From: Hydractinia symbiolongicarpus
Lineage: Eukaryota > Cnidaria > Hydrozoa > Anthoathecata > Hydractiniidae
Assembly: GCF_029227915.1 (NCBI RefSeq)
Contig: NC_079886.1
Location: 10,561,501-10,625,500, forward strand
DNA length: 64,000 nucleotides
Direction: 5' to 3'
Positions 36,600-49,559 of this stretch are shown here, in pieces. The notes under the pieces are model-generated. The model was given only the letters and a program-made list of their open reading frames with translations. It searched no databases and had not been told where the DNA came from. Position numbers and translations under genes: made by a program. The number at the start of each line of letters is the position of its first letter. Positions within the stretch are counted from its first letter, which is position 1.

Positions 36600-39420
36600 G
36601 TTTTCACATATATCGCATGAATAAGGAGAAATATTACTCGCGATTCCTGCTTTCCAGTTAGTTAAAGCAGTACAGTAGCAGGTTGATAATTAGGGCGAGG
36701 ATACAATATAACCTGAAAACGGTGAATGCTTTTTAATCAATGGTGGAGAACAATATTGGAGAGCATAAACTGACTTGCGTGCGAAAAATGTGCTAAAATT
36801 ATTACATAGCAAAAGCGTAAACAAACTCCTGTACGTATTCGCAACTACCAGGGAAAATCATTGTTAATGTTGTTGCTTCTTCTTATTGTGCTACCATTAT
36901 GACTTCCTTTACTAATGCCCAGACTGCGCCGGTAATAAAGAAGTTATATTTAGCTTACAGTTACAAATTAACTGTCAACCCACTTGGACATTTATTTATT
37001 TATTTTTATTTGTTTACAGTATTTATTTGTTTAAATTTCTAAATCAAATTACCTAAAAAATATAGTTAATACTGTTGCATTTTTTGTGTGTAACTGATAA
37101 TGATGATGTTGGTGATGATGTGACTATTATGCGAAAAATTAGGTTCCATTGACAAGAGAAAATAAAAAAAATACAATACATGCTTTCTTTTTATAAGAAT
37201 ACTAAAATTCTAACCAGGTTAGTCATTATTCTGAAATTTCAGCCCGGTACTCTTATAAAACATTTACAACATTACGGTATATTTTCCACACATGAAGTGG
37301 AGTATCATATTACCTCTTTTTAATTTAAAAATTGGCTGAAAAAGTGTTACGACATTAATTCGAGGGCGACGCTAATAGGAGGGCGGCGCTAATAAAATAA
37401 TTTTCAAAATGACAAATCAACGAATTTTCTCTTTCTGTCTTCAAAAACATAACACAACATAATACACTATAAAATGTCAATAAAATCATCCTAATAAAAT
37501 CGTCCTTATCGTCATCCTGATCCACTAAAAAAGTTTCTTCTATATCTTCTGCAACGTTCTTAAATGTGTTATACGTAAGAGTTGGGTTACCTCGAAAAAA
37601 CAGTTGCTGAAACAACTCAACACCAGCTGCACAATGGCTCAAACTATCATCGCTTCCATTTTGTGATAATATCTTGAGACAGCGCAACCCAAAATTTGAG
37701 AACGCATTTACCCATCTTTTGTTTTGGGGGCGACTTTGGATTTCCAGCTGCCGTAACCATGTGTATTCTGTTACACATCCATTCATCGTCTAATTCAGTC
37801 AGCTTAACCTTAAAGAGTTGGTTTCACGATACATCTGATGCTTTTATGTACTGCAGCTTTCTGGTATAATTAACGAATTAACTTTGCTTTCCAACTGTTT
37901 CTTAACAAAACCCGTTAAGTGACATTGAAATAAATTTCAGGCTAAAAGTCGAGGTCGAGATCACGCTTTCCGCATACTGAAGGGTAAGATCTTCTTTCAT
38001 TCATGCATTTGAGGACGAAGTAACAATACAACGTCTTTTTCACTCTTTATGGAAAGCAGCTGCTTCCCGTTTCGTTCCACTAAAACTATAAAGGGCTTCA
38101 GCTTTGTACCATCGGTACTTTGCAATAAGACACATAGATATGCTCACTTTTTCTTGACTTGTTGTTTGTAAACACATTTCTCTTGCACCAACAGGGTGTA
38201 ATCCAGAAATGTAAAATAAGGGCTGTGAAATCTTAAATGGGAATTTCGTTAAGGTTGTCTTAGGTATTATTTAAATCTTAATTCTTTACAACTTGCATAA
38301 AATAAGCTCCATATTCTCTAATGTATATTGATAGTTCCTCTAATAAATTGGTAAATGTAGGATAAATTCCAATTGGGGGATAAGAACGCTGGATTACACC
38401 CTGACCAACTGCATCAAGTGTTGCACGGGACATCATACCTGTCCATACTGCTGTCTTTTCCATTGTAATTACTGATTGTGAGGTGTATGATGGCTTTCAG
38501 TTAATCGGCGGGCTTCTAATACGTGTGTAACAAGTTTATTAAAAAAATGCAAGATCTTTTCTGTGCTATTGTTGTTCAATATTTCGGAATTTGAAGTATG
38601 TTTTAGCCAATGTAGGGGGCCGAAAGTTAAAAATTTTCTTACCACGTCGGACCAAACATGGTTGGGCCTCCTTTAATACTGAATAGTTTAGCCCCTCCAC
38701 TTTCAAAATTGCTCCGCCGAGCCTAAAAAAAGGGTGATACATATATGAAATTATCTTAAAAATAAAAACAGAGAACTGGTTGTGGATATATATCGCCTTA
38801 CAGTCAAACAATTTTACGGAGTTAAAAACCTTCAGGCGTCTCTTACGAATTACATAGACTAGAAACTTGGTCTGACATACCTAATCATAGCTGAAACAGT
38901 CAAACGTATTTTAGAAATTAATATAAGTGAAAAATATTGAAGCCTAGTTCGCTAGTTTCATAATTAAATGTGTAAATTTAACACAATATGGAAACGTTTT
39001 TGCAAGGTAAACATAACAGTAGGTAGCGATAACATTGCAGGTAAACATTAGTAAATTTTATCGATAAAATACTGGCTGGAGAAACCCAGCATCCGCCGCC
39101 CATGCTTTAAAGGAGTTTAAAGTCAGTTCCAGGGTTTCAAGCCTTGTTTTTATTTTTTCAGTTGAACGGAAAAATGTAAACAGAAAACATGGCGGTCCTT
39201 CACCGCGCATACGATAATTTCGACGGCTTCAATTATCACATTATAGTAAAAAAACAACTTGTATTGCGTTGAAACAGATGTTTTGTGAAGAAGGTGTTTT
39301 AAAAATAACGTGCAAAAACGACGTTATACGTGGCAGCATGAGTATGGAAGGCGCCCCTATAAACAAAAATCGATAGCCAGCTAGCTAATGGCAAGATTCT
39401 TGCAGCAGTATGGATTATGG
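36600..39420. other. Intergenic with two doubtful small ORFs
   Basis: Two minus-strand frames stand out. The first, 37786-37355 (143 codons from ATG), has a protein-like middle (CAAGVELFQQLFFRGNPTLT), an acidic patch (DQDDDKDD) and one hydrophobic segment (MILLTFYSVLCCVMFL). The second, 38463-38278 (61 codons from ATG), starts MEKTAVWTGMMSRATLDAVG and contains YPPIGIYPTFTNLLEEL. Neither is recognised, and no splice partners were found. The rest shows nothing beyond AT-rich sequence. Confidence 0.3.
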
Positions 39421-39592
39421 TACAATTATGTGCATAAATATTGGGACAAATGGATTTTTTTATATATATTTTACAGACCCCCATTCCCCCTTACTCAATG
39501 TTGAAATACCGTTACGGGGTACCCTAGATCTCCAACATTGAGAAATGGGGGAAAAGCTGAATTTGTCCCAATATATTATGCACACGATTGTA
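39421..39592. mobile_element. Short TIR transposon (Tc1/mariner-type MITE)
   Basis: Left end TACAATTATGTGCATAAATA (39421) and the reverse complement of the right end TACAATCGTGTGCATAATAT (39592) form terminal inverted repeats of about 30 bp with few differences, both continuing to TTGGGACAAA. A second inverted pair inside (CCCCATT...CTCAATGTTG against CAACATTGAG...AATGGGG) makes the whole 172 bp foldable. TA at both ends fits Tc1/mariner target-site use. No coding capacity. Confidence 0.85.
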
Positions 39593-40595
39593 GATACCTA
39601 GCTGGTAAATAACCTAATAAACTTTTTCTGCATTTATATGTAGCTCAAAGTATTTAAAAGTGCTTCAAAATGTATCATACTTGCAAGAAGTAAAGAAAAA
39701 ACCCTTCTAGCCATTAATGAACAGCTATAATATACACACATAAACAGTTAGTTAGGGATGATATCGTTTGTCTCCATTGTCGAAAGATTGAAGTATGTTT
39801 TGAATAAGGAAGCAAGGGAAGCAAAAACAAACTGTGAGATCTGTTCTGTCACACTAATGCGTAATTATCTTACGCTTCGAGAATGCTGCCACCTCCTTAT
39901 GGGGTAGTAAAAACATACACTATATAAGCCATAGATCTAGCTTTTGCCTGTTGACTGCGAATACAGCTACTTCAAAGTGGCTGTGTCAGGAGAATGTATG
40001 ATAAAATACATATGAGATCTGCGTACAATTAAAAGTCCTTTTCGAGATCTATCAATTTGTTTGAAGGATCCATAATAATGTCCCTTCTATTCTAGACGAC
40101 TCGACAACAGGATACGGCGGAAGTGTTTTTAATTATAGTTTAATTAGTATGTCAGTTGGTGTCCCAACACGTACGGACTTACATTGTGGTAATGTAGTGA
40201 TGAATTGTGTAAACAACGGTTGTTTATAAAGCTTGCTTTACCTACGCTCATCAAAAAACATAAGACCTAGGGTTAGTACGCTTTATGGTGTTGATTTTTA
40301 TATTTTGATGTCAAAATGGCCGGTGTTGAATGTATGAATTTTGATACAGACTAGTTCAACGCAAATAAACGGTTTGCACGTCATGCATGCCCTGCGCATT
40401 GTTATTTCGTGCATCCTTAGCACAGAGTAGCGATTCAACCAAATTTTGAACAAAATACGGGTTTAGCTATAGGAGAATAGTCCATGGAGTAATCCACAGG
40501 AGTTTGCCAATTACAACAAAGCCAGTAAATAATATGGCATTTGCTATTTTGTGCGTAATTTTATCGTGCGTCCGATATATGTCCGATATATCTTA
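39593..40595. other. Intergenic, nothing seen
   Basis: No open frame, promoter or repeat that I can support. Confidence 0.5.
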
Positions 40596-41008
40596 GTGAT
40601 TTTGACAGACAAATACGGTTATTATTAAAGAGCCTAGTCGTAGCCCGTGAATAAATCCTCAGATTTGCCCTACTTTATATACTGTATTTCGTGTTTCTCG
40701 CTACTTCAGGTACCATTTTGCGCAGAGACAGACAAAACACGGCTATTATTAAAGAGACTAGTCGTTAACCCGTAAAAAAATCCACGGGGTCGCCCGTTCT
40801 TTATATATCGCATTTCGTTTTTTCGTAACACGGTTTTCGCGGACACACAGACAGACAAAATACGGCTATCATTAAAGAGACTAGACCGTAGCCCGTCCAT
40901 AAATACACGGGTTTGCCCGTCTTATTTATATTGCACTTCGTGTTTCCATAACACGACTTTTTTCTCGCGCACAAACACGCTCACATAATACGGCTATTAT
41001 TAAAGAGA
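40596..41008. repeat. Tandem array of the AGCCCGTG-family repeat, about 124-bp unit
   Basis: Three consecutive degenerate units begin with TTATTAAAGAGACTAGTCG-type boundaries near 40628, 40752 and 40876, with a closing half-unit near 41003. Each unit runs from the AGCCCGTG/ATCCACGGG palindrome through a GCATTTCGTGTTTC block and a CAGACAGACAAAATACGG block. The short frames here are shadows. Confidence 0.85.
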
Positions 41009-41317
41009 TGTCATTAAGGATCAAAGATGTACTATTTTAAATCATGTAAATCAATTATAATTATGTTACATTAAGACAGAGTTCAAACGATGACAATTAT
41101 TCTTGTTATTGAAATCAAAACAAAAACAAACAAACAAACAAATATTATATTATCCGTTACTTAATTGATTTAATATCGTATGTTTGTTAATTAGCAAAAA
41201 AGAAGAATGTGAAATGTTGTTTATTCAACAAGGCGCCAGTGATTACAACTCCATGTGTTGCTTGTAAATATATTTAAAAGTTGAAGTAATTCCAAATCTG
41301 GTTTACTAGTCAAATAT

Positions 41318-42372
41318 TTAAACGTCATTGCAAAACTCAGGTAGATCGAAAGACGATTCATCTGGTGCTCCAAAAGCAAAAAAGTCGGTCTGTAAAACAC
41401 GTTTGAACGAGTATGTAGTCGTGCCTGGGAACTGAAATGTTGAAATCCTCTGCAGAGGCTCAACTTGATTGGTTTTAGAAGTGAACTTTAGTCGCCATGT
41501 TTCTGTCAAGACAAAATTAGCAACAAAAGAAGCCATCCAATCTTGGATGACTTCTTGTTTGTCGTTTGTTACAGTGGTTGGCGAAAATGCAATGTTTCCT
41601 AAATTGGGTCTGTTTGCGTCGAATGTTGGTGTAACATCCTTACGACAACTTCTCGTCACGTTATCTCCGCTGAACTAAAAATAAAGAAACAACCGAGCAG
41701 ATTTTATTATTTGTTTTCATGTTATGTCACTGGCGTCACTCAAAATTTTATTTTGCAGACATAATAAGAAAAACCCTAAATATTAGCAAGGCCAGATATG
41801 TAACACTTTATTTAGAATTCACTTTCAGGGAGATGATGCAATAAAGTGCAAGATAATTAGTAGAATCCAGCTACCACTAGTATCTCTAGCTTTCACACCA
41901 AATTCAAACACTTCATATGTTTAGTCAGACTTACCCAACAAAATGTTCCATTTTCGTTTGGACGAATAACGATGAAAAAGTTAGTTCCATTCTGCGTCAG
42001 ATCACTACGAAAGAGTTTTTTACTAAAATCTTGCTTGACTTCTTCTCTGACGAGACACAAGGCTCCTGTGTCAGTTCTTAGAGTACCGGAGGCGGACCAA
42101 TAATAACTTTGATCATTAGGAAATGGCGACACGTTGTCTCGACAAATTGATGATGTGGGTACTTCGCATTCTTGACCAAAATAACAAGTACATCTGGTTC
42201 CTGTTGGACATGTGACTGAGTTGCTGAGACGTTTTGATTTACAAAAGTGATAACTGCTTAAATCTTCTGCACAGTAATATCCTTTCTGACCAGCCAAACA
42301 CGTAGATGGTGGCTTTGGGAGTGCGTAACAAAAAATAACCATGGAAAATAGGATAAAATAATACGTTGCCAT
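41318..42372 (-). CDS. Secreted Cys-rich plus ependymin-related protein, paralogue 1
   Basis: Exon 1 is 42372-41935 and exon 2 is 41674-41318, with a GTAAGT donor, a TTTTTAG acceptor and phase 0; 264 residues. Signal peptide MATYYFILFSMVIFCYA. An eight-cysteine module follows (CLAGQKGYYCAEDLSSYHFC, then TCPTGTRCTCYFGQEC), whose spacing resembles CBM14/peritrophin chitin-binding domains. The remainder (SPFP onward) reads as an ependymin-related domain: a VREEVKQDFSKKLF strand pair, paired cysteines flanking the intron (TFCW, then TRSCRK), TETWRLKFTSK, and the end DESSFDLPEFC, which fits the family's terminal DPSVFxVPxFC pattern. Several N-glycosylation sequons. Transcribed opposite to the two copies at 52 and 57 kb. 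The domain names are inference by eye; secretion is well supported. Confidence 0.82.
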
Positions 42373-43540
42373 TATTCCTATCGCCTAAGAACTACTCCGA
42401 ACAGTCTCTTTTCTGTTATTGCAGCTAATTTGATGAGGATACACGTAATGAACACTTAGTAGCATTGATGTGGAGTTCAAATGTCGAAAATTATCAATAA
42501 TATATCTAATTTGACAACACTTTGTTTGTGCATATTGTCGCATGGTTGTTGAGCAAAACTCCAAGGTTATAATATGTTGATCCAATTACCAGTTTCTAAT
42601 TAACGTCAAATGAGTGACTTATTAATGGATTGGACCATGTGATTTTAGCAACAGATCATAACAAATTTAAGGAAGACCTCCTACCTAAATGTCATTTAGA
42701 TGGGTTCATATCAATGCTGACGAGTTCACATTCTTTCTTAAGTATCGTAAAATTACAAAGTTAAAGTTATGTTTTTAACAGTTTGCAAAATGAAATCGTC
42801 CAAATTAACTTCCTTTGACCAGATGCAACGTTATCTAAAAACGTATAAAGAGAATCTTGGATACAAATGTTTTTGTATTATAAATGTGGTCTTGTAATTT
42901 TTTTATTAGTCTTGTGCAGTGGCATAATAATTCGATTCCTTTTTCCCGCCATCTAACTAAAATAAAATTTGGGTAAGAGGTTCTATTGAAATTAAAGATG
43001 ATGTTATTCAAATTATTATTTTTGGATACACATTTAAAAAATTGTCAAATCATCAATTCGGAAAAAAAACGATTACATTTTTTCAGTATCGCGCAGTTAA
43101 ATTTCATAAATCGTTTCTTGTTTAGAAAGATCATAGCAAACTTAATTAACATCAATTTCCGATAATTAAATTCAATTTTCAAAATAGGAATAATAGATCT
43201 GTTTTTGATGAGAGAGTTGTACGAGATATATTTAGTAGGGTACGAAGACATTGTAGGGTCATAGGTCGGAGATCTTGTTAAAAATCAGGAAATCGTAATC
43301 AAGGTTTGTTTGGATTAATCAACAAATCTTATTAAATTAAACAAACATGCAAATATTTTTCTTGCAAGCAAGAAGAATTTTGAAACTTAATTTGTCGCTT
43401 CCTTTTTTCCATAGCTTTCTATCAAGGTCTGTCTTTTCACATACATATTTAACATGGCTAGCCTCACAAATATCAAGGAATATACACCCTGTTTATTATC
43501 TCCAGGAGATGTCTTAGATAGAGAATCTTAAAGTTTTTTA
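42373..43540. other. Upstream of paralogue 1, nothing specific
   Basis: No clear TATA box was found, although TATTATAACC occurs near 42570 on the minus strand. The frames at 42385-42585 and 43045-43251 (-) carry no signature. Confidence 0.4.
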
Positions 43541-43544
43541 TGCT

Positions 43545-43773
43545 CAATTTGAGCTACGCAGACCAATTAGGGTCCACGCTCCACCAGACAACTCCCTGCA
43601 ACATTCACGGCCCACACAGTCTGCCATTACCCTAATTCCCCTCACATGGCTTCGGTTAACCCAGGCGTCTGGTAACATTCACTCGCCCATATTAAATTGC
43701 CGCCAATAGTAATTGAACTCCGGTCTCCTGCACAAAGTGAGTGAGAGAGTTATAGCCTTTAAGCTCCGGCGCC
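43545..43773 (-). mobile_element. tRNA-derived SINE
   Basis: Minus strand begins GGCGCCGGAGCTTAAAGGCT and continues through CTCTCTCACTCACTTTGTGC to ACCGGAGTTCAATTACT. This resembles a tRNA head with an A-box-like start and a B-box-like GAGTTCAATTAC at suitable spacing. A GC-richer body unlike the surroundings follows (ATGTGAGGGGAATTAGGGTA). Short element with no coding capacity. Confidence 0.62.
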
Positions 43774-45240
43774 AGAAAATGCTGGGTAAAACGAACACTA
43801 TCCTGTAATGCTTGCTAATAAATGTTTTGAAACAAGAAATGTTTATCCCCTCAAGTTATTTATATAAGATCTTAGTATGTTAAACTTCCCCGTTTCCCGT
43901 TATCATTTTTAACGCTGTCTACGTGACATTTCCATCCACAAATCTTTCGATTATATTACCGGCTATTTGATGCTTTTAGTCATATTTCAAGAACCGTCTT
44001 AAAACTGCCTTTGTCAACAATTTTATCCAAGATTGTGGACTCAGTATGGTTTTCTACATAAAATAAACATAAAAATACATCCTGTACAATTCAGAATATT
44101 TCAAATCTTACATCACATAATATTTATTGTAAATGTATGACACGAATCACTCTCCTCTTTTGGTAATACGTGCAAGGTAACATTGAAGGAAAACAGAAGG
44201 ATACAATTTGGACACTTATAGTTGAAACAGCAATCAGTTGGTTCAAATTCTGTAAAATCGCGGGACAATTTTCTTGAACGAATATAGTCTTAATATTTTG
44301 ATTTTGTAGATATCTTTCAGTCACGCGCAAGTCATGCTAACGGTTAAATTGAGCCGATCAATTCCTTATTTCTAATGACAATTTAATAACATCAATTTGT
44401 GGTGTACATCAAAAAGAGACGCGACATATCCGCTTGATGGGTGATACCATACATCGGTATGATTCACAGTTTTCTATCAGTTTTTTTTAATTAGTGCGAC
44501 TCTGACAAAAACACGCAAAAATCATTTATGATCATGCAAGAGGATTAATAAAATCCAGTTTTGTACACAATACTCAGAAAGTCAATTTTTATTATATACG
44601 CTTAACTATTTCACCACGTGTGAAGTCTTAGGTATATTGTAATTGAACTTTTTATGACCACACATAACTCAATTCCTGAATCCATTTGTTCATCTATCCT
44701 CAGTACTAATTTTTGAACAAGGTACCAAAGGGCGTGTTGAAAGCATGCAAATTATAGATGCTTTTTATATATTATTGTTTGTATAGTTTTGATAAGCTGT
44801 GTATGCGAAAATCACTCCAACGCCAGCACTAGTATTTTATCTTAACCAAGCCCATATCTATTAGGATAAAACCACACTGTCTGTTTATTCCTAAACCCAT
44901 GGACGCGAATAAGTTGCAGTTAACGTTTCTTCTTTTGGGACAAAAAACATGAAAAACAACCCAAAGTTAAAAGGGGAAACACTGGAAACACTTGTTAGGT
45001 TAAGGATTTTCTTCCTAAACTTTTCTTATAACCACATATCTCAATTTTGGACGATAAAAAACTTTGATCAAGTATGAAGGGAGTGATTTGGCCAATCTAA
45101 TTATAAAAATTATATAAATAATTATTAAAATATGAATTTTTATGGGATAATTTTTGCAAAAATGCAATTTTATGGTCTTGCTAAAATTATACACATATAC
45201 ATATCCATTCAATAGGTCAACTTATCATATTTATTTATTG
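43774..45240. other. Intergenic, nothing recognised
   Basis: AT-rich. Frames at 44124-44330 and 45015-45212 (-) are short and without signature. Confidence 0.5.
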
Positions 45241-45254
45241 CATGCAGAAAATCT

Positions 45255-45425
45255 ACATTTTCATACCTTCAAATCACTTCTAATCACATTGAGCATACCA
45301 GAGAATTAAACGAGTGGGGTGAAGGTCAGCCTTACGTCTGCTATCAGATTGTCCACTTATCTAACGATAGGATCATCTAATTTATCACCTCTCTTACATT
45401 ATCAAGTTAATTTTGTCAATTAAAA
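45255..45425. repeat. Dispersed repeat copy A (GAGAATTAAACGAGTGGGG family)
   Basis: Contains CTTCAAATCACTTCTAATCA, CCAGAGAATTAAACGAGTGG, GGTCAGCCTTACGTCTGCTA and TAACGATAGGATCATCT, in the same order as at 50700-50850 and 55815-55945. Confidence 0.75.
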
Positions 45426-45547
45426 TAATCATTATTAAGCAATAGTTAAAATAGCGTGATAGTGCTGGTATTAATAGATTAAAAAACTAAATCAATTTTG
45501 TGCAATGACTAAGCAGAAAATAGTAAGATGTAGAAAAATTTAAGTAA

Positions 45548-45725
45548 GATGAATCCTCTCCAAAGTGGCCACCTCTTTGAATTTAACGCTTCTCTAAAGC
45601 CGATACCTTTCTAAAACGGACACCTATTAAAAATCGCTACCTCTCCAAAGCTTAAACCTCTTCGAAAGAGCCACCCCTAAAAAACGGTTACCTCTCTAAG
45701 GCGCCCATTTCTTCAATACATACAC
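45548..45725. repeat. Degenerate minisatellite, CCTCTCCAAAG-type units
   Basis: Seven or so units of roughly 22-27 bp related to ACCTCTCCAAAGCGGACACC (for example at 45556, 45605, 45647 and 45689). The composition differs clearly from the AT-rich flanks. Confidence 0.75.
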
Positions 45726-48700
45726 ACACCTTTGTCTTTAAAGACTCCGCTTCTATAAGGCTGTGGTTAAAAAACAACAAACATCAGAAGAAATGTTGCC
45801 TGATTTTTAACTGCACAAAGGTGACCATAGAATGAGCAATTGTATTTGTCATTTGCTTACATAAGCTATATGAGTGGTCACTCTTATAAAAAAGTATCAC
45901 TGTTTATAGCACTATAAAAAAACGTTAGAATGTAAATAATGCAAATAATGTAAATGCATTTGAACCCAATTTTAATGACATTAAGTACCTTTTCGGACAA
46001 GCAGGTACATGTAATTGTGTGCATTAGATATCTATATTTTACACTGTTGATAGCTTCTCCCTCATTTCATTTAACAGACATAATTAAGTTCTGAAAATCA
46101 TTATAGGATATAACAATTAAGTTTGTTTGTGAGCAACACAAATCATTATAAGATACAAATATATAATGGTTATAAGGCAGAATTTGAATGACATTTTTAC
46201 TGTGCCTGCAAGAAAACAGTGGAGTGAAGCTAAAGATTAATTGCAAACAGCTGAAAACGATAAACCGATAAGAATAAAGAGAGGATTCAGCATATAGTGT
46301 AAACACTTGAATCCGTAACGACAATCATACTTAAATATACAAAAACGGATTTATATGAATCCATCATTGATAATACTATTAACAGGACCTGATGTGGCTA
46401 CCCTAAATTAATAATTTGGGATAGTAATAAATAATAAAACATTATAGTAAAACATATTTCAAGGAAAACAATAAAAACAATAAACTATTTACAAAAATGA
46501 GGTTATTTATTGCTCAAAAAACTGATATTAGAAAATAGAACGCATAGTTGTCCGTAAATTTGGTTCCAGGGGCTATAAGCAAAAGGTGAAAGGTACAATC
46601 TGTAATGAAGGGATATTGTTTTACATATATACTTGTGACGATGTTTTATGCTTTCTTCAAACACATGGTGTCGAAATGGAAAATGAATTAAATTGTCACT
46701 AGGATTTTTTTGCCGTGATAAAATATTTTACAAGGTAGTATACAAAATTTATCGTGCGCATCAGTCTCTTGTTGTTACTTTGTAGGGCGATATATACACA
46801 ACACAATATTTAGGTTCAAGTTTGAGAACATACTGAATGTCGGTATGTCAACAAAACTTGCGAGGTCGGGCACAAGAAGACAATGGAGCATGGCCATTTT
46901 AAAAATGGATAAAGGTCGTGCTTGCAAAGTGCCTGTAAAAGAGAATGTTTCTAGTGCTTTTATCTTTAGTTATGAGGTTTTTTATCTTGTTGATGATAAT
47001 CATTGATTTCTTGCAGTTTAATGACACTAGGGTTGATGTTTTACGCCATTGTCCAAGTTAACAGTTTGAAATACGTCTCCAACATTCTGCCTTAGTAAAA
47101 AAACTTCTCATAAGAGTAACCTGTGCAAAACTATTTGTCTTAAAAACGATAGTTCGATTAATGTGACAAATTATAGTTGTAATGCGTCAACAGAAAATTT
47201 GAAATCCAAGGTTCAATCTCAAAAGACATCTAATGACACCTAAACAGCGTAATGAAATAATTTGTGGTATTCTGCAATTTGTGACACCATTTGTAGAACA
47301 TCCGCTCTTTGGGCGATTTTCTACGTCTGTATGGATTAGTACTTTTACATCAATTGGTCTTAATTGCTGGTTTCGATTACTGGAGAAAAAAGATAGCTAT
47401 TACAAAAAGTATTTGCAGCTATGTTCTGAATTGCACCCACAAAGAAGCATATGATATCTATATGTTATTATTTGTTTAGGAATGCTTACAGTAATATTTT
47501 TAAGTAAAGCCACTTCATCTGACCGTTAAAGAATTAAATGACTCTGCGGTTGTAAAAAACACCCCCTCAGATTTTGAACTTACAATTTCGTCACTTCACC
47601 CTCCACTTTTATAAATACGTCCCAGTCCTCACCTGTTAACCTTTTTAACATAATGAAACGAGTCTTTCACTTAAATTTCGATTCATTTTGATTTCAAGGC
47701 AACATCTTGATTTATAGATCTTATTTGTGATATCACAAACGTTTGAAAAAGGAAAGACGCATTTTGCTCATTATTTTAGTCTGACCGACTTTTGTTGTAC
47801 TTTCCACCTCTTCCATCAAGTAGAAAGATATAAAAAATGTTTTTACTATATCCAGGTCTAGAAATACTAAATTCAATTTGATTTTAGGAAGTGTGATATT
47901 GGTGGTACAGAAAATTTGCAGTTTGCCTTAACAACTTTTCAAACAGATCTTTGGGTTTACCCAGTTTAAAAAGATTTTTCTTTGACACCATAAGAATATT
48001 TTTTTTTAAAAGTTTATAAAAATATACTACTAGAATTTACGTTTACACTAATTGGCTTTTTAAAACACTTTACACATTTTGCGTTTCTCCTGTCTTCATT
48101 ATTCTCGCTGAAGGGCCGGATGCCTATTTTACGTATGCTATCCTTTTTTGCTGTGATAAACACCTGTATTTTTATTTTTGTTGACATGTTTTTTGTGACT
48201 TCTATAATTCAAACATGCGTGTTATAAATAAAGGATAGGTTAACATTCTTATCATTTCAATCATAAATGTCTGGCTGCGTTGTCGCCATCTTTAAATTAA
48301 TAAATAACTATCTATCATGCTTTTCAATATTCATAATTACAAATGAGATAGAAATAATGGAATTAAATTTTCGTGTATTAGTTAATATTTCACTGGTTTT
48401 TAGTTTAGCATTTATTTATATTAATTTAGCATTTAAAAAAATATTTTTAGAATATATTCTCTTGGAAAGCAATTCCCGTTCAATTTTTTTCAGCATTTTT
48501 CTCCTGACAAATTAAAACGATTGTCGCCATATTTAAATCAGACATACTTGACATTTCTGAAAATGAAGATCTTGTTTTGATTTACTCAAACAAAATCAAA
48601 ATGGCGGAAACAAGATGAGACGTCTGTGGAGAATATCTGGTTATTATCGACGTAGTAACCGCAGGTCTCATCCTATGCCGCGGTGTAATTATGGTAATCG

Positions 48701-49555
48701 GTTTTGGTTTGTTTCAAATCTTACATACCTAGTAAAAAGATTTCGCTGCAGCTTTGAACAAAACTAAAAACGCGAGTTCACTTACAGCGACTTTGCAAAT
48801 AATTAAAATCACTGTAAAAGATCTGAAGTTTTTAAAATGAGTAAACACACTGTTTTGAACTCCAACTTCCTTTGGTAATGATCATTTATTTTAAGATAAA
48901 TTTTAGGAAAGATGATTTTTTGACAAAAATTAAGCTTACACTATTGCAATAAAAAGCTAAAAAAAGGCTGAATGTAAGTTGAGCGAAACTTTTCCTTACA
49001 ACGTGATTTACGTATAAACTTGCATATCGTGCAGGGCTTGGATAAGCAAAAAAAATACTAATACTAAATTCATATTCATATTTTTGATAAAATGTAGCAA
49101 AAAGCAAAATATACCCAAATTTTAAAAATTTCTATTCTAGTTTATCCAGAGTGTACCAGGAGAAACAGTAACAATGCTAAAACAGACACATTGATGCCAA
49201 CACCAAAGAAAAAGCAGATAAAGAGGTGAAAGATTTTTTGTACACATAAAACTTAAAATCTTAGGACCTTTCCTGTAGGATGCGCTAGAAAAATTACAGA
49301 ATTATTCTAAACTATGAGCATATTGAGGTCCGTTCTCTTTCTTGCTCCTTTTTTGTTTCCTTAAAGATTTCATACGTTAAAGAATTCTATTAAAGAAAGG
49401 CAGATTATATATTTCCACAATAAATTATATTGCTTCTGATTGGAACAGTGCAGCATTAGTATCAAAATAAATAAACAAAAAAATAATCTTTGAGCCAAAA
49501 ACATTGTGACATACAAAATCTTTATCATCATCAGTTGCTTTCGCCAGCGTCATAC
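45726..49555. other. Gene-poor AT-rich interval
   Basis: About 3.8 kb with no gene I can support. The ATG-started frame 47233-47454 (+, 73 codons, MTPKQRNEIICGILQFVTPF) is the most protein-like but unrecognised. A hairpin at about 48613-48680 pairs GATGAGACGTCTGTGG with CCGCAGGTCTCATC. Confidence 0.4.
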
Positions 49556-49559
49556 ATCG

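Noticed and set aside
48613-48763. Arg-rich 50-codon frame beginning MRRLWRISGYY
   Set aside because: It overlaps a hairpin whose arms force the complementary Arg/Ser codons; no start context or conservation evidence.
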